Notes: generated by a model from the letters alone, not told the origin. A stretch of 64,000 nt of DNA from Dechloromonas hortensis (GCF_009469765.1 NZ_SSSQ01000002.1:496001-560000), one strand, 5' to 3'. Positions 18,283-27,605 are shown, counted from the stretch's first letter. Program-made: numbers and translations.

Positions 18283-19209
18283 TCAACACTCTTGCGTAGT
18301 GAATTTTTGTGCTCCACCAAGGCCTTCCTTAAGCAATTCATCAAGGAAAGCTTGAGCCGGTATCGAGAGAATCTTGCTGCTTAGGTGCACCACGTTCCAC
18401 GCCTGCTTGAGCGGGAATCCTTCAACCGCGAGGATAGCCAGGCCATACCGTGCGAAATCATTGCCCAGCGCGTGGCGCGAGAGAACGGACAATCCCATGC
18501 CGCTAGCGACCAAATCGCGAATAGCCTCATTACTGGCGAGTGCGAGACGCACTTTGAGCTTCATGCCAAGCGCCTGCATGTGCTGATCGATAACGTGACG
18601 TGACCCGGAACCAGGTTCGCGCAGAAGAAATGCTTCGCTGGCCAGTTCCTGAATGGAAACCGGCTTGCCGACCGACCAATGGGTATTCGGGGCAATGACG
18701 ACATACTCGTTATCAAGAAAGGGAAGTCTAACGATATCCAGATCATCGGGTGGATAGGACATCACGTAGAGATCGTCCTGATTGTTGCGCAGGCGCTCGA
18801 CGATTTTTGCACGATTGGCGATCTCCAGTTCGATATCAATATCTGGATAGCGCTGGCAAAAGGCGCCCAGCATGCGGGGGAGGAAATATTTGGCGGTGGT
18901 GACCAAGGCGACACGCAATTTGCCACGCTTCAGCCCTTTCAACTCGTCGACTGCCGACTCGAATCGATTCCAAATGTCATCGAGGCTGCGCACCGTCTTG
19001 AGCAACTCCTCGCCAGCAGGAGTTAATGCAATATCGCGCCCAGTCTGCTCGAAAAGGGGCAGGCCGATGGTGTCGGCAATCTGCTTGATCTGTATCGAGA
19101 CAGCGGGTTGCGTCAGGTGCAGGGCATCTGCCGCTTTGGTGAAGCTGTTCAGCCGGGAGACAGCAGCAAAGGTTTCCAGCTGGCGAAAGGTAATGCGGCG
19201 ACGTGGCAT
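18283..19209 (-). CDS. LysR-type regulator, CbbR-like
   Basis: 308 aa. The N-terminal winged helix-turn-helix (residues 6-65, RQLETFAAVSRLNSFTKAADALHLTQPAVSIQIKQ) and a C-terminal periplasmic-binding-like effector domain are both complete. The sequence style (TTAKYFLPRMLGAF, GSGSRHVIDQHM) is that of CbbR/RbcR-like regulators that often control carbon fixation or inorganic carbon genes. It is divergent from the first terB-like gene across 117 bases; a carbonic anhydrase lies 3 kb further on. Its target is not shown. Confidence 0.9.
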   Translation of the reverse strand: MPRRRITFRQLETFAAVSRLNSFTKAADALHLTQPAVSIQIKQIADTIGLPLFEQTGRDIALTPAGEELLKTVRSLDDIWNRFESAVDELKGLKRGKLRVALVTTAKYFLPRMLGAFCQRYPDIDIELEIANRAKIVERLRNNQDDLYVMSYPPDDLDIVRLPFLDNEYVVIAPNTHWSVGKPVSIQELASEAFLLREPGSGSRHVIDQHMQALGMKLKVRLALASNEAIRDLVASGMGLSVLSRHALGNDFARYGLAILAVEGFPLKQAWNVVHLSSKILSIPAQAFLDELLKEGLGGAQKFTTQEC

Positions 19210-19326
19210 ATAAGTCCTGACAAATTCAAAGGCGCTGACTCTTTAATTGGATTTTATATGCTTGGGTAACGATAGTGGAATTGTAGTCACAGCAAATTTC
19301 GAACAAGCCTTTGAAGGAGATCTGAA

Positions 19327-19827
19327 GTGCGCAAATACAGCAACAATAGTCCCGAAGCTGGCGCCCGTGTGGTGGCGCTGGCATTGATGGCCGACGGTGC
19401 AATTGATCGCAGTGAAATCCTGCTGCTTGAGCGCCAGAACGTGGTCGGTCGGCTTGGCCTCGACGATGAGCAGTTCGACTCGATCTACTACGAATACTGC
19501 ACGGACATGCTGGCCAGCGCCAACCGCAGTGCGTCAGGCTTGCTCGAACTCGATGAGCACCGCATCACCGCCTTGCTGGACGAAATCAGTGATCCCGGTC
19601 TGCAGAAGAAACTCATGCGCATCATGCTCGAAATCGTCAATGCCGATCATCGCCTGACTGCCGGCGAAGCCTCATTGATTGCGCTGGCACTCGAGCGCTG
19701 GGGAATCGATTTGTGCGGGATGATCGAGTCGTCCAGCCCACGCCATTGTCCGCCAATGGAAACGCCGATCTATCGCGGCTCGACAGCTTGTAACAGCGAA
19801 GGAAGCCACCATGTTGCTACTGGATAG
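19327..19827 (+). CDS. TerB-like protein, copy 1
   Basis: 166 aa, GTG start with a strong GAAGGAGA ribosome site. The helical core (residues about 8-140, ALALMADGAIDRSEILLLER through IMLEIVNADHRLTAGEASLI) resembles the TerB/tellurite-resistance helical domain, with acidic positions in DGAID and NADHRLT that could bind metal as in TerB. It has a paralogue at 20237, roughly 40-45% identical by eye, and a TerC-family gene downstream. The last 25 residues look unstructured. Function is inferred only from fold and context. Confidence 0.75.
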   Translation: MRKYSNNSPEAGARVVALALMADGAIDRSEILLLERQNVVGRLGLDDEQFDSIYYEYCTDMLASANRSASGLLELDEHRITALLDEISDPGLQKKLMRIMLEIVNADHRLTAGEASLIALALERWGIDLCGMIESSSPRHCPPMETPIYRGSTACNSEGSHHVATG

Positions 19828-20086
19828 ACTGCCGACCAATCCTGCTGCAACGGTCGTAGGCAGTGGCGTTCTCCGTGAATTCGTCATGCGCCAGGAAAGA
19901 CCGGCCCGCGACCAACGAGTCGATCTGCCGGAGATACAGGAATCCTTCCGCGTCAGTTTCAGCGATGCCGCGTTGGCAGCATCCGCTGAAGGCGCACGAA
20001 GCGTTTTACAAAAAGCCCGGCCGAGTAATGAACAGAGTGCGAGAGAACTGCAGCTGCGCTCCTATCTGGCGATTGCCGCCTTATGA
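19811..20086 (+). CDS. Small protein of unknown function
   Basis: 91 aa. Starts with ATG inside the 3' end of the first terB-like gene, with GAAGGAAG upstream, so it is probably translated with it. There is no membrane segment and no family I recognise; the middle (FRVSFSDAALAAS) looks like a short amphipathic helix and the end (RELQLRSYLAIAAL) like another. It may be real because of its coupling and ribosome site, but coding evidence is modest. Confidence 0.45.
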   Translation: MLLLDRLPTNPAATVVGSGVLREFVMRQERPARDQRVDLPEIQESFRVSFSDAALAASAEGARSVLQKARPSNEQSARELQLRSYLAIAAL

Positions 20087-20236
20087 AATGCGCGCCTGGC
20101 AACACATAAGTTTCTACAAATGATTTTTAACAATTTATTTGATTGGATTAAATATCCAGATGCGATCACAGTGACTACGTCCCCACAGCAAAGGGGCGAA
20201 TCAGAAACACCAACCCGACTTTCAAGGAGATTCATA

Positions 20237-20698
20237 ATGCGTCACTACCCTTCCGACAGCCCTGAAGCCATGGGCCGCCTTATTGCTCTGACCCTGATGG
20301 CTGACGGCGCCATCGACGCGAGCGAATTGAGGCAACTCGACCACACCGACACCGTTCGCCGCCTGGGTCTCAGCCAAGCCAGTTTCGATAAGGTGATCCA
20401 TGAGCTTTGCGACGACATGCTGAGCAGCGCCCATCGAACCCCGGCCGGACACCTCGAACTCGATGTGAAGGGCATTGACCTTCTGCTCGCCGAAGTTCAG
20501 CACCCCTTGCTGCAAAAACAGCTTCTGCGCATGATGCTCGATGTCGTCAATGCCGACAGCGAACTGTCCGGTGGTGAAGCTGTCCTGGTTTCCGAGGCCA
20601 TGAAGTTCTGGGAAATCGACCTCCACGAAGTCGCTGACAGCTCGGTTCCAACCCTGCGCATGCGGTCTCAGCGTCGATTTGAGCCCACCCATGCCTGA
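20237..20698 (+). CDS. TerB-like protein, copy 2
   Basis: 153 aa from the ATG at 20237, which has CAAGGAGA upstream; the frame stays open for 39 codons before it but lacks such a site. It is a paralogue of the gene at 19327: both share the SPEA start, LMADGAID, the D-M-L-S/A-S-A motif and MLDVVNAD with the following G-G/A-E-A. TerB-like helical domain. A Mn-riboswitch-controlled terC lies next, which suggests a metal or membrane-stress role. Confidence 0.8.
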   Translation: MRHYPSDSPEAMGRLIALTLMADGAIDASELRQLDHTDTVRRLGLSQASFDKVIHELCDDMLSSAHRTPAGHLELDVKGIDLLLAEVQHPLLQKQLLRMMLDVVNADSELSGGEAVLVSEAMKFWEIDLHEVADSSVPTLRMRSQRRFEPTHA

Positions 20699-20737
20699 CT
20701 GCTGAACAGCTCCGGATCTTTGTAGTCCGGATCGAAT

Positions 20738-20862
20738 ACAAGGGGGAGTAGCTCTCCGCCGCGGCGTCGTCAGCACGGAATGATTCATCGGTTCCCGGCG
20801 TCACGGGTGGTTCTGGCAACAGGGCCGCGAGCAAGACCTTTGCAGCTCCGCAGGCGTGGCGT
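20738..20862 (+). ncRNA. yybP-ykoY manganese riboswitch upstream of terC
   Basis: The leader carries the two conserved parts of the yybP-ykoY aptamer: AAGGGGGAGTAGC at 20740-20752 with the following CGTCGTCA, and GCAAGACCTTTGCAGC near 20831-20846. These are the loops that meet to bind Mn2+ in the known structures. The class controls alx/terC and mntP genes in other bacteria, and here the next gene is a TerC-family protein. The switching mechanism (ribosome-site or terminator) was not resolved. Confidence 0.88.
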
Positions 20863-20920
20863 ATAAAAATGCACACGCACGGCGCTGACCCAAGGTTTTA
20901 CTGACAGGGAGAGAATTCTC

Positions 20921-21907
20921 ATGGAAACAATCGGCACATGGTGGATGTGGGCCGGGTTTTTAGTCATCGTCCTCATCATGCTCGCCATCGACCTTTTCGT
21001 CGTCGGCGGCAGCAAGCAACATCGCGTCACGCTCAAGGAAGCGGCCACCTGGTCAGGCATCTGGGTCGGCGTCTCCTTCCTCTTCGCCGGTGCCCTGTGG
21101 TGGTACCTCGACGGCACGGCCGGGCGGGAACTGGCCAATCAGAAAACGCTGGAGTACATCACCGGCTACCTCATCGAGAAATCGCTGGCCATCGACAATG
21201 TCTTTGTCTGGCTCATGCTCTTCAGCTTCTTCGCCATACCGCTCGAACTCCAGAAGCGCGTGCTCATCCTCGGCGTGCTCGGCGCCATCGTCATGCGTAC
21301 CGTCATGATCTTCGCCGGCGTCTGGCTCATCACCCAGTTCCACTGGCTGCTCTATGTATTCGGCGCCTTCCTCCTGATCACCGGCATCAAGATGTGGTGG
21401 TTCGCCGACGAAACACCGGACCTCGCCAACAATCCGGCCATCCAATGGATACGCCGGCACATGAAGGTGAGCGACGAACTGCATGGCGAGCGCTTCTTCA
21501 TCATGAAGGAAGAAGCCGGCAAGCTCGTGCGCTACGCCACACCGCTGTTCCTCGTTCTGGTCCTCGTCGAGATCACCGACCTGATCTTCGCGGTCGACTC
21601 GATTCCGGCCATCTTTGCGATCACCACCGACCCGTTCATCGTGCTGACCTCGAACATCTTCGCCATCCTCGGCCTGCGCGCCATGTACTTCCTGCTCGCC
21701 GACATGGCCGAACGCTTCTCGCTACTCAAGTACGGGCTGGCCATTGTCCTCATGTTCATCGGCGTCAAGATGGTGCTCATTGACCTCTTCAAGATTCCGG
21801 TAGCAGTCTCGCTCGGCGTGGTCGCAGCAATCATTGCCACATCAATCATTCTTTCCTTAAAAAAAGATGCCCGTTCCAAGGCGGCATTGGAAAAACGTGT
21901 CCTGTGA
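20921..21907 (+). CDS. TerC/Alx family integral membrane protein
   Basis: 328 aa with about nine membrane helices. TerC-family signatures are present: [10 protein letters not shown] at the N-terminus, the acidic membrane motif [12 protein letters not shown] (residues about 86-97) and the second [18 protein letters not shown] (residues about 222-239). Alx of E. coli is a Mn2+ exporter under a yybP-ykoY riboswitch, and the same element precedes this gene, so manganese export is the likely role. The ribosome site is CAGGGAGAG. Confidence 0.9.
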   Translation: METIGTWWMWAGFLVIVLIMLAIDLFVVGGSKQHRVTLKEAATWSGIWVGVSFLFAGALWWYLDGTAGRELANQKTLEYITGYLIEKSLAIDNVFVWLMLFSFFAIPLELQKRVLILGVLGAIVMRTVMIFAGVWLITQFHWLLYVFGAFLLITGIKMWWFADETPDLANNPAIQWIRRHMKVSDELHGERFFIMKEEAGKLVRYATPLFLVLVLVEITDLIFAVDSIPAIFAITTDPFIVLTSNIFAILGLRAMYFLLADMAERFSLLKYGLAIVLMFIGVKMVLIDLFKIPVAVSLGVVAAIIATSIILSLKKDARSKAALEKRVL

Positions 21908-22140
21908 CCACAGCCGATGCCTGCATGTGCATATCGAGATCTGAAACTCCATCTGTACGGCAAGCATTACGTTAGACCGGGGCGCAAGATGGGACATATG
22001 ACGGTACTCGATAAAACGCTAGAGCGGCCTTGCCGGTTCGCGATGGAGGCGCGCGCGGCGATCGGAATCAGCGCCTGCCGTGATTGAGCCCGCCGTTCCG
22101 CGACCAGCGGCCAAAGACAAACTTTCAAACAGGACGAGCG

Positions 22141-22803
22141 ATGAAATACTTATCTGAACTTTTCGAAAAGAACCGTGTGTGGTCGCTGCAACAATTGCAG
22201 GAAGATCCCGATTACTTCCAGCGCTTAGTCAAGCAACAGGCCCCGAAATACCTCTGGATCGGTTGCTCCGACAGCCGTGTGCCGGCCAACCAGATCACTG
22301 GCCTGAATCCGGGCGAGGTATTTGTCCACCGCAACATCGCCAATGTAATCGTGCACACCGACCTCAACTGCCTCTCGGTAGTGCATTACGCCATCCAGGT
22401 CCTCAAGGTGCAGCATGTCATCGTCTGCGGCCACTACGGCTGCGGCGGCGTGCGCGCAGCCCTTGATGGGCAGTCTAATGGAATGATCGACAACTGGCTG
22501 AGGCACATTGAGGATGTGCGCGACCGACATGCTGATCTGCTGGAGAACACTCCAGACTACGACAGCAAATGGGCAAAACTGTGCGAACTCAATGTGATTG
22601 AACAAGTACGCAATCTGGCCCGGACAACACCTGTCAGTGACGCCTGGAAATCCGGTCAGGAGTTGTTTTTGCATGGCTGGATCTATGGCTTACGAGATGG
22701 TCGCCTAATTGATCTGGAAATGAGCGCCCTAAGTCGAGACGAGTTGGAACTGGCATACGCCAAGGCATTAAGCAACACGGTTATTGACCACATCGGACGT
22801 TGA
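22141..22803 (+). CDS. can: Beta-class carbonic anhydrase
   Basis: 220 aa, reversibly hydrates CO2 to bicarbonate. Zinc ligands are visible: Cys in IGCSDSRVPA (near residue 42), His and Cys in CGHYGCGGV (near 98-101), with the Asp-Arg dyad in SDSR. The clade resembles E. coli Can. The ATG at 22141 has an AGGACGAG site; the frame is open further upstream without support. The CbbR-like LysR gene on the other side of the terB/terC group might regulate it, but nothing in the sequence proves that. Confidence 0.95.
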   Translation: MKYLSELFEKNRVWSLQQLQEDPDYFQRLVKQQAPKYLWIGCSDSRVPANQITGLNPGEVFVHRNIANVIVHTDLNCLSVVHYAIQVLKVQHVIVCGHYGCGGVRAALDGQSNGMIDNWLRHIEDVRDRHADLLENTPDYDSKWAKLCELNVIEQVRNLARTTPVSDAWKSGQELFLHGWIYGLRDGRLIDLEMSALSRDELELAYAKALSNTVIDHIGR

Positions 22804-22988
22804 AAAGGTGAATTCTGGGTCGTCGGCCAATGGCCGGAATAGACACGGAGTACCCATTCGCCAGAATGGAAAGCTGTCGTTCGCGACCTGTCAAGGCTGA
22901 ACGGCAGCTAACCAGCGGGTTGCTGTCTGACTGAGCACCTCCGCCCAATGATCGCAAAGGCCGAATAGCTGAATATTGAAAATTAAAA

Positions 22989-23010
22989 AGCCCGGCATTT
23001 GCCGGGTCTT
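22989..23010 (-). terminator. Rho-independent terminator of pgm
   Basis: CCCGGC-ATTT/AAAT-GCCGGG stem; on the minus strand it is followed by CTTTTTAATT. It ends the pgm transcript and may also stop reading from the carbonic anhydrase side. Confidence 0.8.
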
Positions 23011-23092
23011 GTTTATTTGAATGCCCGACAGACTTTATTGTTTCCGGCCAGCGGCAACTGAAGGCTGCCCTGGCAGCCCTCGTCAGTCAGGC

Positions 23093-24730
23093 TCAGCCGG
23101 CGAGGGCGGCGCTGACCAGATCGCGTGCTTCGCCGACCAGTTGTTGTAGGTGTACCTCGCTCTTGAAGCTCTCGGCGTAGATCTTGTAGATGTCTTCGGT
23201 GCCGGACGGGCGGGCGGCGAACCAGCCGTTTTCCGTCGTCACCTTTAGGCCGCCGATCGGCGCGTCGTTGCCAGCGGCGCGCGTCAGGCGGGCGGTGATT
23301 GTTTCGCCGGCCAGCGTCGCGGCGCTGACCCGGTCGCCGGTCAACTGCTTGAAAGCGGCCTTTTCGGCCGGGCTGGCGGCGGCGTCGATACGCAGGTAGT
23401 GCGGCGTGCCGTAGCGCTCGGCGAGGTCCAGATAGTGGCGGCCCGGGTCGCGACCTGTGACGGCGGTGATTTCGGCGGCGAGCAGGCCGAGGATGATGCC
23501 GTCCTTGTCGGTCGTCCATGCCGTGCCGTCGCGGCGCAGGAAGCTGGCGCCGGCACTTTCCTCGCCGCCGAAGCAGATGCTGCCGTCGAGCAGGCCGGCC
23601 GAGAACCACTTGAAGCCGACCGGCACTTCGAGCAGGCGGCGTTCCAGGCCATTGACGACGCGGTCGATCAGGCCGCTCGAGACCAGCGTCTTGCCGACCG
23701 CCGCGTTGCGCGGCCAGTGTTGCCGGTGGGTCAGCAGGTAGTTGATCGCCACCGCCAGGTAATGGTTCGGGTTCATCAGGCCGAGCGAGGGCGTGACGAT
23801 GCCGTGGCGGTCGACGTCGGCGTCGTTGCCCCAGGCGATGTCGAAGCGATCTTTCAGCGCGACCAGGCCGGCCATCGCGTACGGGCTGGAACAATCCATG
23901 CGGATCTTGCCGTCATGGTCGAGCGACATGAAGGCGAAGGCCGGATCGACCGCGGTATTGACGACCTCGATGTTCAGACCGTACATCTCGGCAATCGGCT
24001 GCCAGTAGGCGACGGCTGCGCCACCCATGGGATCGACGCCGATGCGGAGGCCAGCCCGGCGAATGCTCTCCATGTCGATGACGCTGCCCAGTTCGGAAAT
24101 GTACGGTTTCATCAGGTCGACCGCATGGGTCGTCGCGGCGGCCAGCGCCTGGCTATACGGCAGCTGCTTGACGCCCTTGTTGCCGTCGGCCATCAGCGCA
24201 TTGGCGCGCTGTTCGATCCAGCCGGTGACATCGGTGTCGGCCGGGCCGCCGTGCGGCGGGTTGTACTTGATGCCGCCATCCTGCGGCGGGTTGTGCGAAG
24301 GCGTGATGACGATGCCGTCGGCCCGTTCGGCGGTGGCGTCGGCATTGTGGGCGAGGATGGCGCGCGAGATGACCGGCGTCGGCGTGTAGCCGCCGTTGGC
24401 CTGCAGATGGGTCAGCACGCCATTGGCGGCGAGCACTTCGAGGGCACTTTGCTGGGCGGGGGCGGAGAGGGCGTGGGTGTCCATGCCGAGAAACAGCGGG
24501 CCGCGAATGCCGGCCTGGGCGCGGTATTCGGCGACAGCCTGGGTGATGGCGAGGATGTGCGCCTCGTTGAAACTGCCGTTGAAGGCTGAGCCGCGATGGC
24601 CGCTGGTGCCGAAGGCGACGCGCTGGGTCGGCCGGCTGACGTTGGGCTGCGTGCGGTAAGCCGCGAGCAGCGCGGGAATGTCGGTCAGGCTGGTCAGGGG
24701 GGCCGGCTGGCCGGCGAGAGGGTGAGCCAT
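23093..24730 (-). CDS. pgm: Phosphoglucomutase (alpha-D-glucose phosphate-specific)
   Basis: Interconverts glucose 1- and 6-phosphate for glycogen and nucleotide-sugar metabolism. 545 aa from the ATG at 24730, giving the family start [10 protein letters not shown]; earlier ATGs lack a ribosome site. The active-site phosphoserine motif [11 protein letters not shown] (Ser near 148), the metal loop [14 protein letters not shown] (here [13 protein letters not shown]) and the sugar loop GGEESAGAS are present, and the C-terminal phosphate loop is [12 protein letters not shown]. It appears monocistronic with its own terminator. Confidence 0.96.
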   Translation of the reverse strand: MAHPLAGQPAPLTSLTDIPALLAAYRTQPNVSRPTQRVAFGTSGHRGSAFNGSFNEAHILAITQAVAEYRAQAGIRGPLFLGMDTHALSAPAQQSALEVLAANGVLTHLQANGGYTPTPVISRAILAHNADATAERADGIVITPSHNPPQDGGIKYNPPHGGPADTDVTGWIEQRANALMADGNKGVKQLPYSQALAAATTHAVDLMKPYISELGSVIDMESIRRAGLRIGVDPMGGAAVAYWQPIAEMYGLNIEVVNTAVDPAFAFMSLDHDGKIRMDCSSPYAMAGLVALKDRFDIAWGNDADVDRHGIVTPSLGLMNPNHYLAVAINYLLTHRQHWPRNAAVGKTLVSSGLIDRVVNGLERRLLEVPVGFKWFSAGLLDGSICFGGEESAGASFLRRDGTAWTTDKDGIILGLLAAEITAVTGRDPGRHYLDLAERYGTPHYLRIDAAASPAEKAAFKQLTGDRVSAATLAGETITARLTRAAGNDAPIGGLKVTTENGWFAARPSGTEDIYKIYAESFKSEVHLQQLVGEARDLVSAALAG

Positions 24731-24893
24731 CGGTAATCTCTTTCGTTGAAGCAGGGCGTAGCCTGGGGCGGCCGACATGGTGCGGGTTTTGTATTCCATT
24801 GGCAAGACTGTCGGCGCACTTGGCCGAGCCGATCAGCCGCGACCGGAGCTGGTGTTCAGCAGCAGGTCGCTCTTGGGAAACACTGAAATATTG

Positions 24894-24960
24894 GTCATCC
24901 CCGCGAAAGCGGGGATCCAGTTCGTTGATTTTTCTGGATTCCCGCCTTCGCGGGAATGAC
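24894..24960. repeat. Palindromic intergenic repeat, copy 1
   Basis: Two inverted arms of 27 bases (GTCATYCCCGCGAARGCGGG, then GAATCCAG-type) around an AT-rich centre. It is the widespread proteobacterial repeat that translates as VIPAKAGIQ. It lies at the 3' end of ctaA and supplies its last codons and stop. A second copy is at 26937-27002. Confidence 0.85.
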
Positions 24961-25992
24961 ATATTTGAATAAATCAGCGTTTCCCTTGGTCGTCGGATCG
25001 GTTGTTCGGCTCGGCTGGCAGCGCAGGTTGATGGTCAGCACGGCGGTCAGCAGGCAGGCGGCGCCCAGGTTGTGGCCGACGGCCAGGGCCAGCGGCAGCG
25101 ACCACTGCACATTGGCGATACCCAGTCCGATCTGCAGGCCGAGCAGACCATAGAGCAGCGCCGCCCAAACTTGCCATTGACGGCAGCCGGTTTTGACCAG
25201 CACCGCGCCCAGGGCGCCGACGGCGAGTAGTACGGCGAGGGCGCCGAGGCGGTGGCTCCAGTGAATGGCAGTCAGCGCCGCGCCGGAAATCTGGTTGCCG
25301 TCGGCGCTCTGGCCCAACTCGCGGTGCAGGCTGAAGGCCTGGCCGAAATCCATGGTTGGTCGCCATTGGCCCTGGCACTGCGGAAAGTCCGGGCAGGCGA
25401 GGGCGGCGTAATTGCTGCTGACCCAGCCGCCGAGGGCGATCTGGCCGACAACGACCGCGAGGGCGAGGGCCGCGCTCAGGCGGAGGGCGGCTCTGGTCGG
25501 CGGCCTGGCTGCGCCGGCCTGACTGCGCAGCAGCAGGGCGACCAGCAGGGCCAGCGTTGTCATGCCGCCGAGCAGATGCAGCGTGACGATCAGCGGTTTC
25601 AGTTGCAGGATCACCGTCCACATGCCGAGCGCCGCTTGCAGGCCGACGATGCCGAGCAGCAGCGTCGGCAGGGCCGGCGACTGCCGCTGGCGAAACTCGG
25701 CGCGCCAGGAGAGCAGGCAGAGGGCGAGGATGAGCAGGCCCAGTGTGCCGGCGCAATAGCGATGAATCATCTCCTTCCATGCCTTGCCGGTATCGATTGC
25801 CTGCTGCGGAAAGGCCTGGCTGGCCGCCAATTGTTCGTGCGCCGCCTCGGGCACACCGAGCCAATGCCCGTAGCAGCCCGGCCAGTCCGGGCAGCCGAGG
25901 CCGGCATCGGACAGGCGGACGTAGGCGCCAAGGCCGATGACGATGACGGCGAGCAGCGTCGCGGCAAGCAGCAGGCGGCGGTAGAGGCGCAT
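24895..25992 (-). CDS. ctaA: Heme A synthase CtaA
   Basis: Oxidises heme O to heme A for the aa3 oxidase. 365 aa with eight membrane helices; conserved heme-ligand regions are visible as HRYCAGTLGL, LHLLGGM and HWSHRLGA, plus the paired Cys loops CPDWPGCYG and CPDFPQCQG. The ATG lies 5 bases after ctaB. The last 20 or so residues (KYVIPAKAGIQKNQ and on) are translated from a palindromic repeat, so the natural C-terminus was probably near NLRCQPSRTTDPT. Confidence 0.92.
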   Translation of the reverse strand: MRLYRRLLLAATLLAVIVIGLGAYVRLSDAGLGCPDWPGCYGHWLGVPEAAHEQLAASQAFPQQAIDTGKAWKEMIHRYCAGTLGLLILALCLLSWRAEFRQRQSPALPTLLLGIVGLQAALGMWTVILQLKPLIVTLHLLGGMTTLALLVALLLRSQAGAARPPTRAALRLSAALALAVVVGQIALGGWVSSNYAALACPDFPQCQGQWRPTMDFGQAFSLHRELGQSADGNQISGAALTAIHWSHRLGALAVLLAVGALGAVLVKTGCRQWQVWAALLYGLLGLQIGLGIANVQWSLPLALAVGHNLGAACLLTAVLTINLRCQPSRTTDPTTKGNADLFKYVIPAKAGIQKNQRTGSPLSRG

Positions 25993-25997
25993 GGGGT

Positions 25998-26894
25998 TCA
26001 GAAGACGATCAGGCGGTCGGCGAACAGCGCGGCGAAGAGCAGGGTCAGGTAGAGGATGGAGTAGCGGAAGGTACGGCGGGCCAGTCCATCGCTGTAATTG
26101 CGGCAGAGGGCGATGGCGTAGCCGAGGAAGACGAGGTCGAGCAGGCTGATGGCGATCAGGTAGAGCGTCCCGCTCATGCCGAGCGAGACCGGAATCAGGC
26201 TGGCGGCGGCGAGCATCACGGTGTACCAGAGGATGTGCTGGCAGGTGAAGGCGATGCCGTGCGTCACCGGCAGCATCGGCAGGCCGGAGCGGGCGTAGTC
26301 GTCGCGCCGGTAGCAGGCCAGCGCCCAGAAGTGCGGCGGCGTCCACAGGAAGATGATCAGGAAGAGGACCAGCGGCTCGGCCGAGACCTGGCCGGTCATC
26401 GCCGTCCACCCGAGCAGCGGCGGCATCGCCCCGGAGGCGCCACCGATGACGATATTCATCGGCGTCGCCGGCTTGAGGATCAGGGTGTAGATGACGGTGT
26501 AGCCGACGAAGGTGGCCAGCGTCAGCCACATCGTCAGGTCGTTGATGTAGCTGTGCAGCAGCCAGAGACCGGCGGCACCGAGGGTGGTGGCCAGCGTGAC
26601 GGTTTCCAGCGGCGAGATGTCGCCGCGCGCCGTTGCCCGCCAACTGGTGCGTGCCATCTTGGCATCGACGGTGCGTTCGACCAGGCAGTTCAGGGCGGCG
26701 GCAGCGAAGGAAACCAGCGCAATGCCGAGCGAGGCGACAGTGAAGCGCAGTAGCGGCGGGAAATCCGGCGTCGCCAGGCACATGCCGATCATCGCGGTGA
26801 ACACGATCAGGCTGTTGACCCGCGGCTTGCACAGGTGGCTGAAGGCCGTCAGGCGTTGGCCGAAGGAGAGGCTTGGTGTGGCGACGGTGTGCAT
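25998..26894 (-). CDS. ctaB: Protoheme IX farnesyltransferase (heme O synthase)
   Basis: Adds a farnesyl group to protoheme, giving heme O. 298 aa UbiA-family membrane enzyme with the two Asp-rich sites NCLVERTVDAKMART (N-x5-D-x3-D-like, near residue 69-83) and YRRDDYARSGLPML (near 193). About nine membrane helices. It is followed after 5 bases by ctaA, so the heme A pathway is one unit at the end of the oxidase cluster. Confidence 0.95.
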   Translation of the reverse strand: MHTVATPSLSFGQRLTAFSHLCKPRVNSLIVFTAMIGMCLATPDFPPLLRFTVASLGIALVSFAAAALNCLVERTVDAKMARTSWRATARGDISPLETVTLATTLGAAGLWLLHSYINDLTMWLTLATFVGYTVIYTLILKPATPMNIVIGGASGAMPPLLGWTAMTGQVSAEPLVLFLIIFLWTPPHFWALACYRRDDYARSGLPMLPVTHGIAFTCQHILWYTVMLAAASLIPVSLGMSGTLYLIAISLLDLVFLGYAIALCRNYSDGLARRTFRYSILYLTLLFAALFADRLIVF

Positions 26895-26936
26895 GATTAT
26901 TCTCCCCGAAGGTGCTAAGCAGGCTCTGTCCTATTT

Positions 26937-27002
26937 GTCATTCCCGCGTAGGCGGGAATCCAGAAAATCAACAAACTGGATTCCCGCTTGCGCGGGAATG
27001 AC
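26937..27002. repeat. Palindromic intergenic repeat, copy 2
   Basis: Same element as 24894-24960: arms GTCATTCCCGCG-AGGCGGGAATCCAG and its inverse, centre AAAATCAACAAA. It lies between the Sco-like gene and ctaB within the operon, where it would form a long mRNA hairpin. Confidence 0.88.
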
Positions 27003-27026
27003 GGTTTTTTTCGATCTGGACATGAT

Positions 27027-27605
27027 CTAACCGGTCCAGGCAAATTTGAGCAGGCGGTCGAGGTCGGTGCGCACTTCCCGGGCGCTGACTTCGGCGGGGT
27101 AGGCGATGACCCGTCTGCCCAGCGGGTCGATGATGTACAGTGGCTCGTTGTTGCCCCCGGCCAGCCAGCCGGCCGGGGCGCCGAGGATCAGCAGGTCGGG
27201 CTGCTGCCGGCCGGCGGCGGCGAGTGCCGGGTCGCCGGCGCTATTGCTCAGCACGACGCGGCGCAGGCGGCCCATCTCCTTGTTCAGGGAAACCTGGATA
27301 CGGCGCATTTCGTCGATCCGCTGGCTGCATTTCTGGTCACAGGGGCCGTCGACCGCAAGGATCAGCAGCCACTTGCCGTGCAGGTCGGCCGTTGGCAGGG
27401 GATGCCCGTCGCCGGTGAGCAGGCCGCTGGCCGGCAGGGCCAGCGGCGGCTCGAAGAGTTGCCCGTGCTGGATGGTCCGCGCCGGTTTCCAGCCGCCGAA
27501 ATAGAGGCCGGCGGCGATGGCGAAAGGCAGCGCGAGCAGGCTGGCGACCAGGGCCAGCATCAAGCGGCCGTTGTGGCGGGGCGGGGGCAGGGTGGCGGCG
27601 GTCAT
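27027..27605 (-). CDS. Sco-like membrane-anchored thioredoxin-fold protein of the oxidase cluster
   Basis: 192 aa. One N-terminal membrane segment (residues about 13-37), then a thioredoxin-like domain with the sequence VDGPCDQKCSQRIDEM (Cys-x3-Cys near 89-93), as in copper chaperones of the Sco family, though the usual distal His is not obvious. It is a common gene between SURF1 and ctaB in betaproteobacteria and probably helps in cytochrome oxidase assembly. Its start overlaps the SURF1 stop (ATGA). Confidence 0.8.
   Translation of the reverse strand: MTAATLPPPRHNGRLMLALVASLLALPFAIAAGLYFGGWKPARTIQHGQLFEPPLALPASGLLTGDGHPLPTADLHGKWLLILAVDGPCDQKCSQRIDEMRRIQVSLNKEMGRLRRVVLSNSAGDPALAAAGRQQPDLLILGAPAGWLAGGNNEPLYIIDPLGRRVIAYPAEVSAREVRTDLDRLLKFAWTG

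Noticed and set aside
19327..21907. Classical ter tellurite-resistance operon
   Set aside because: terA, terD, terE and terZ are absent; only distant TerB-like proteins and a TerC/Alx protein with a Mn riboswitch are present.
24895..26832. A 645-codon minus-strand frame
   Set aside because: Only the part from 25992 is real (ctaA); the first 280 codons are ctaB read out of frame.
24894..27002. Two repeat copies as a CRISPR-like pair
   Set aside because: There are only two copies 2 kb apart, each a self-palindrome, with genes between; they are REP-type repeats.
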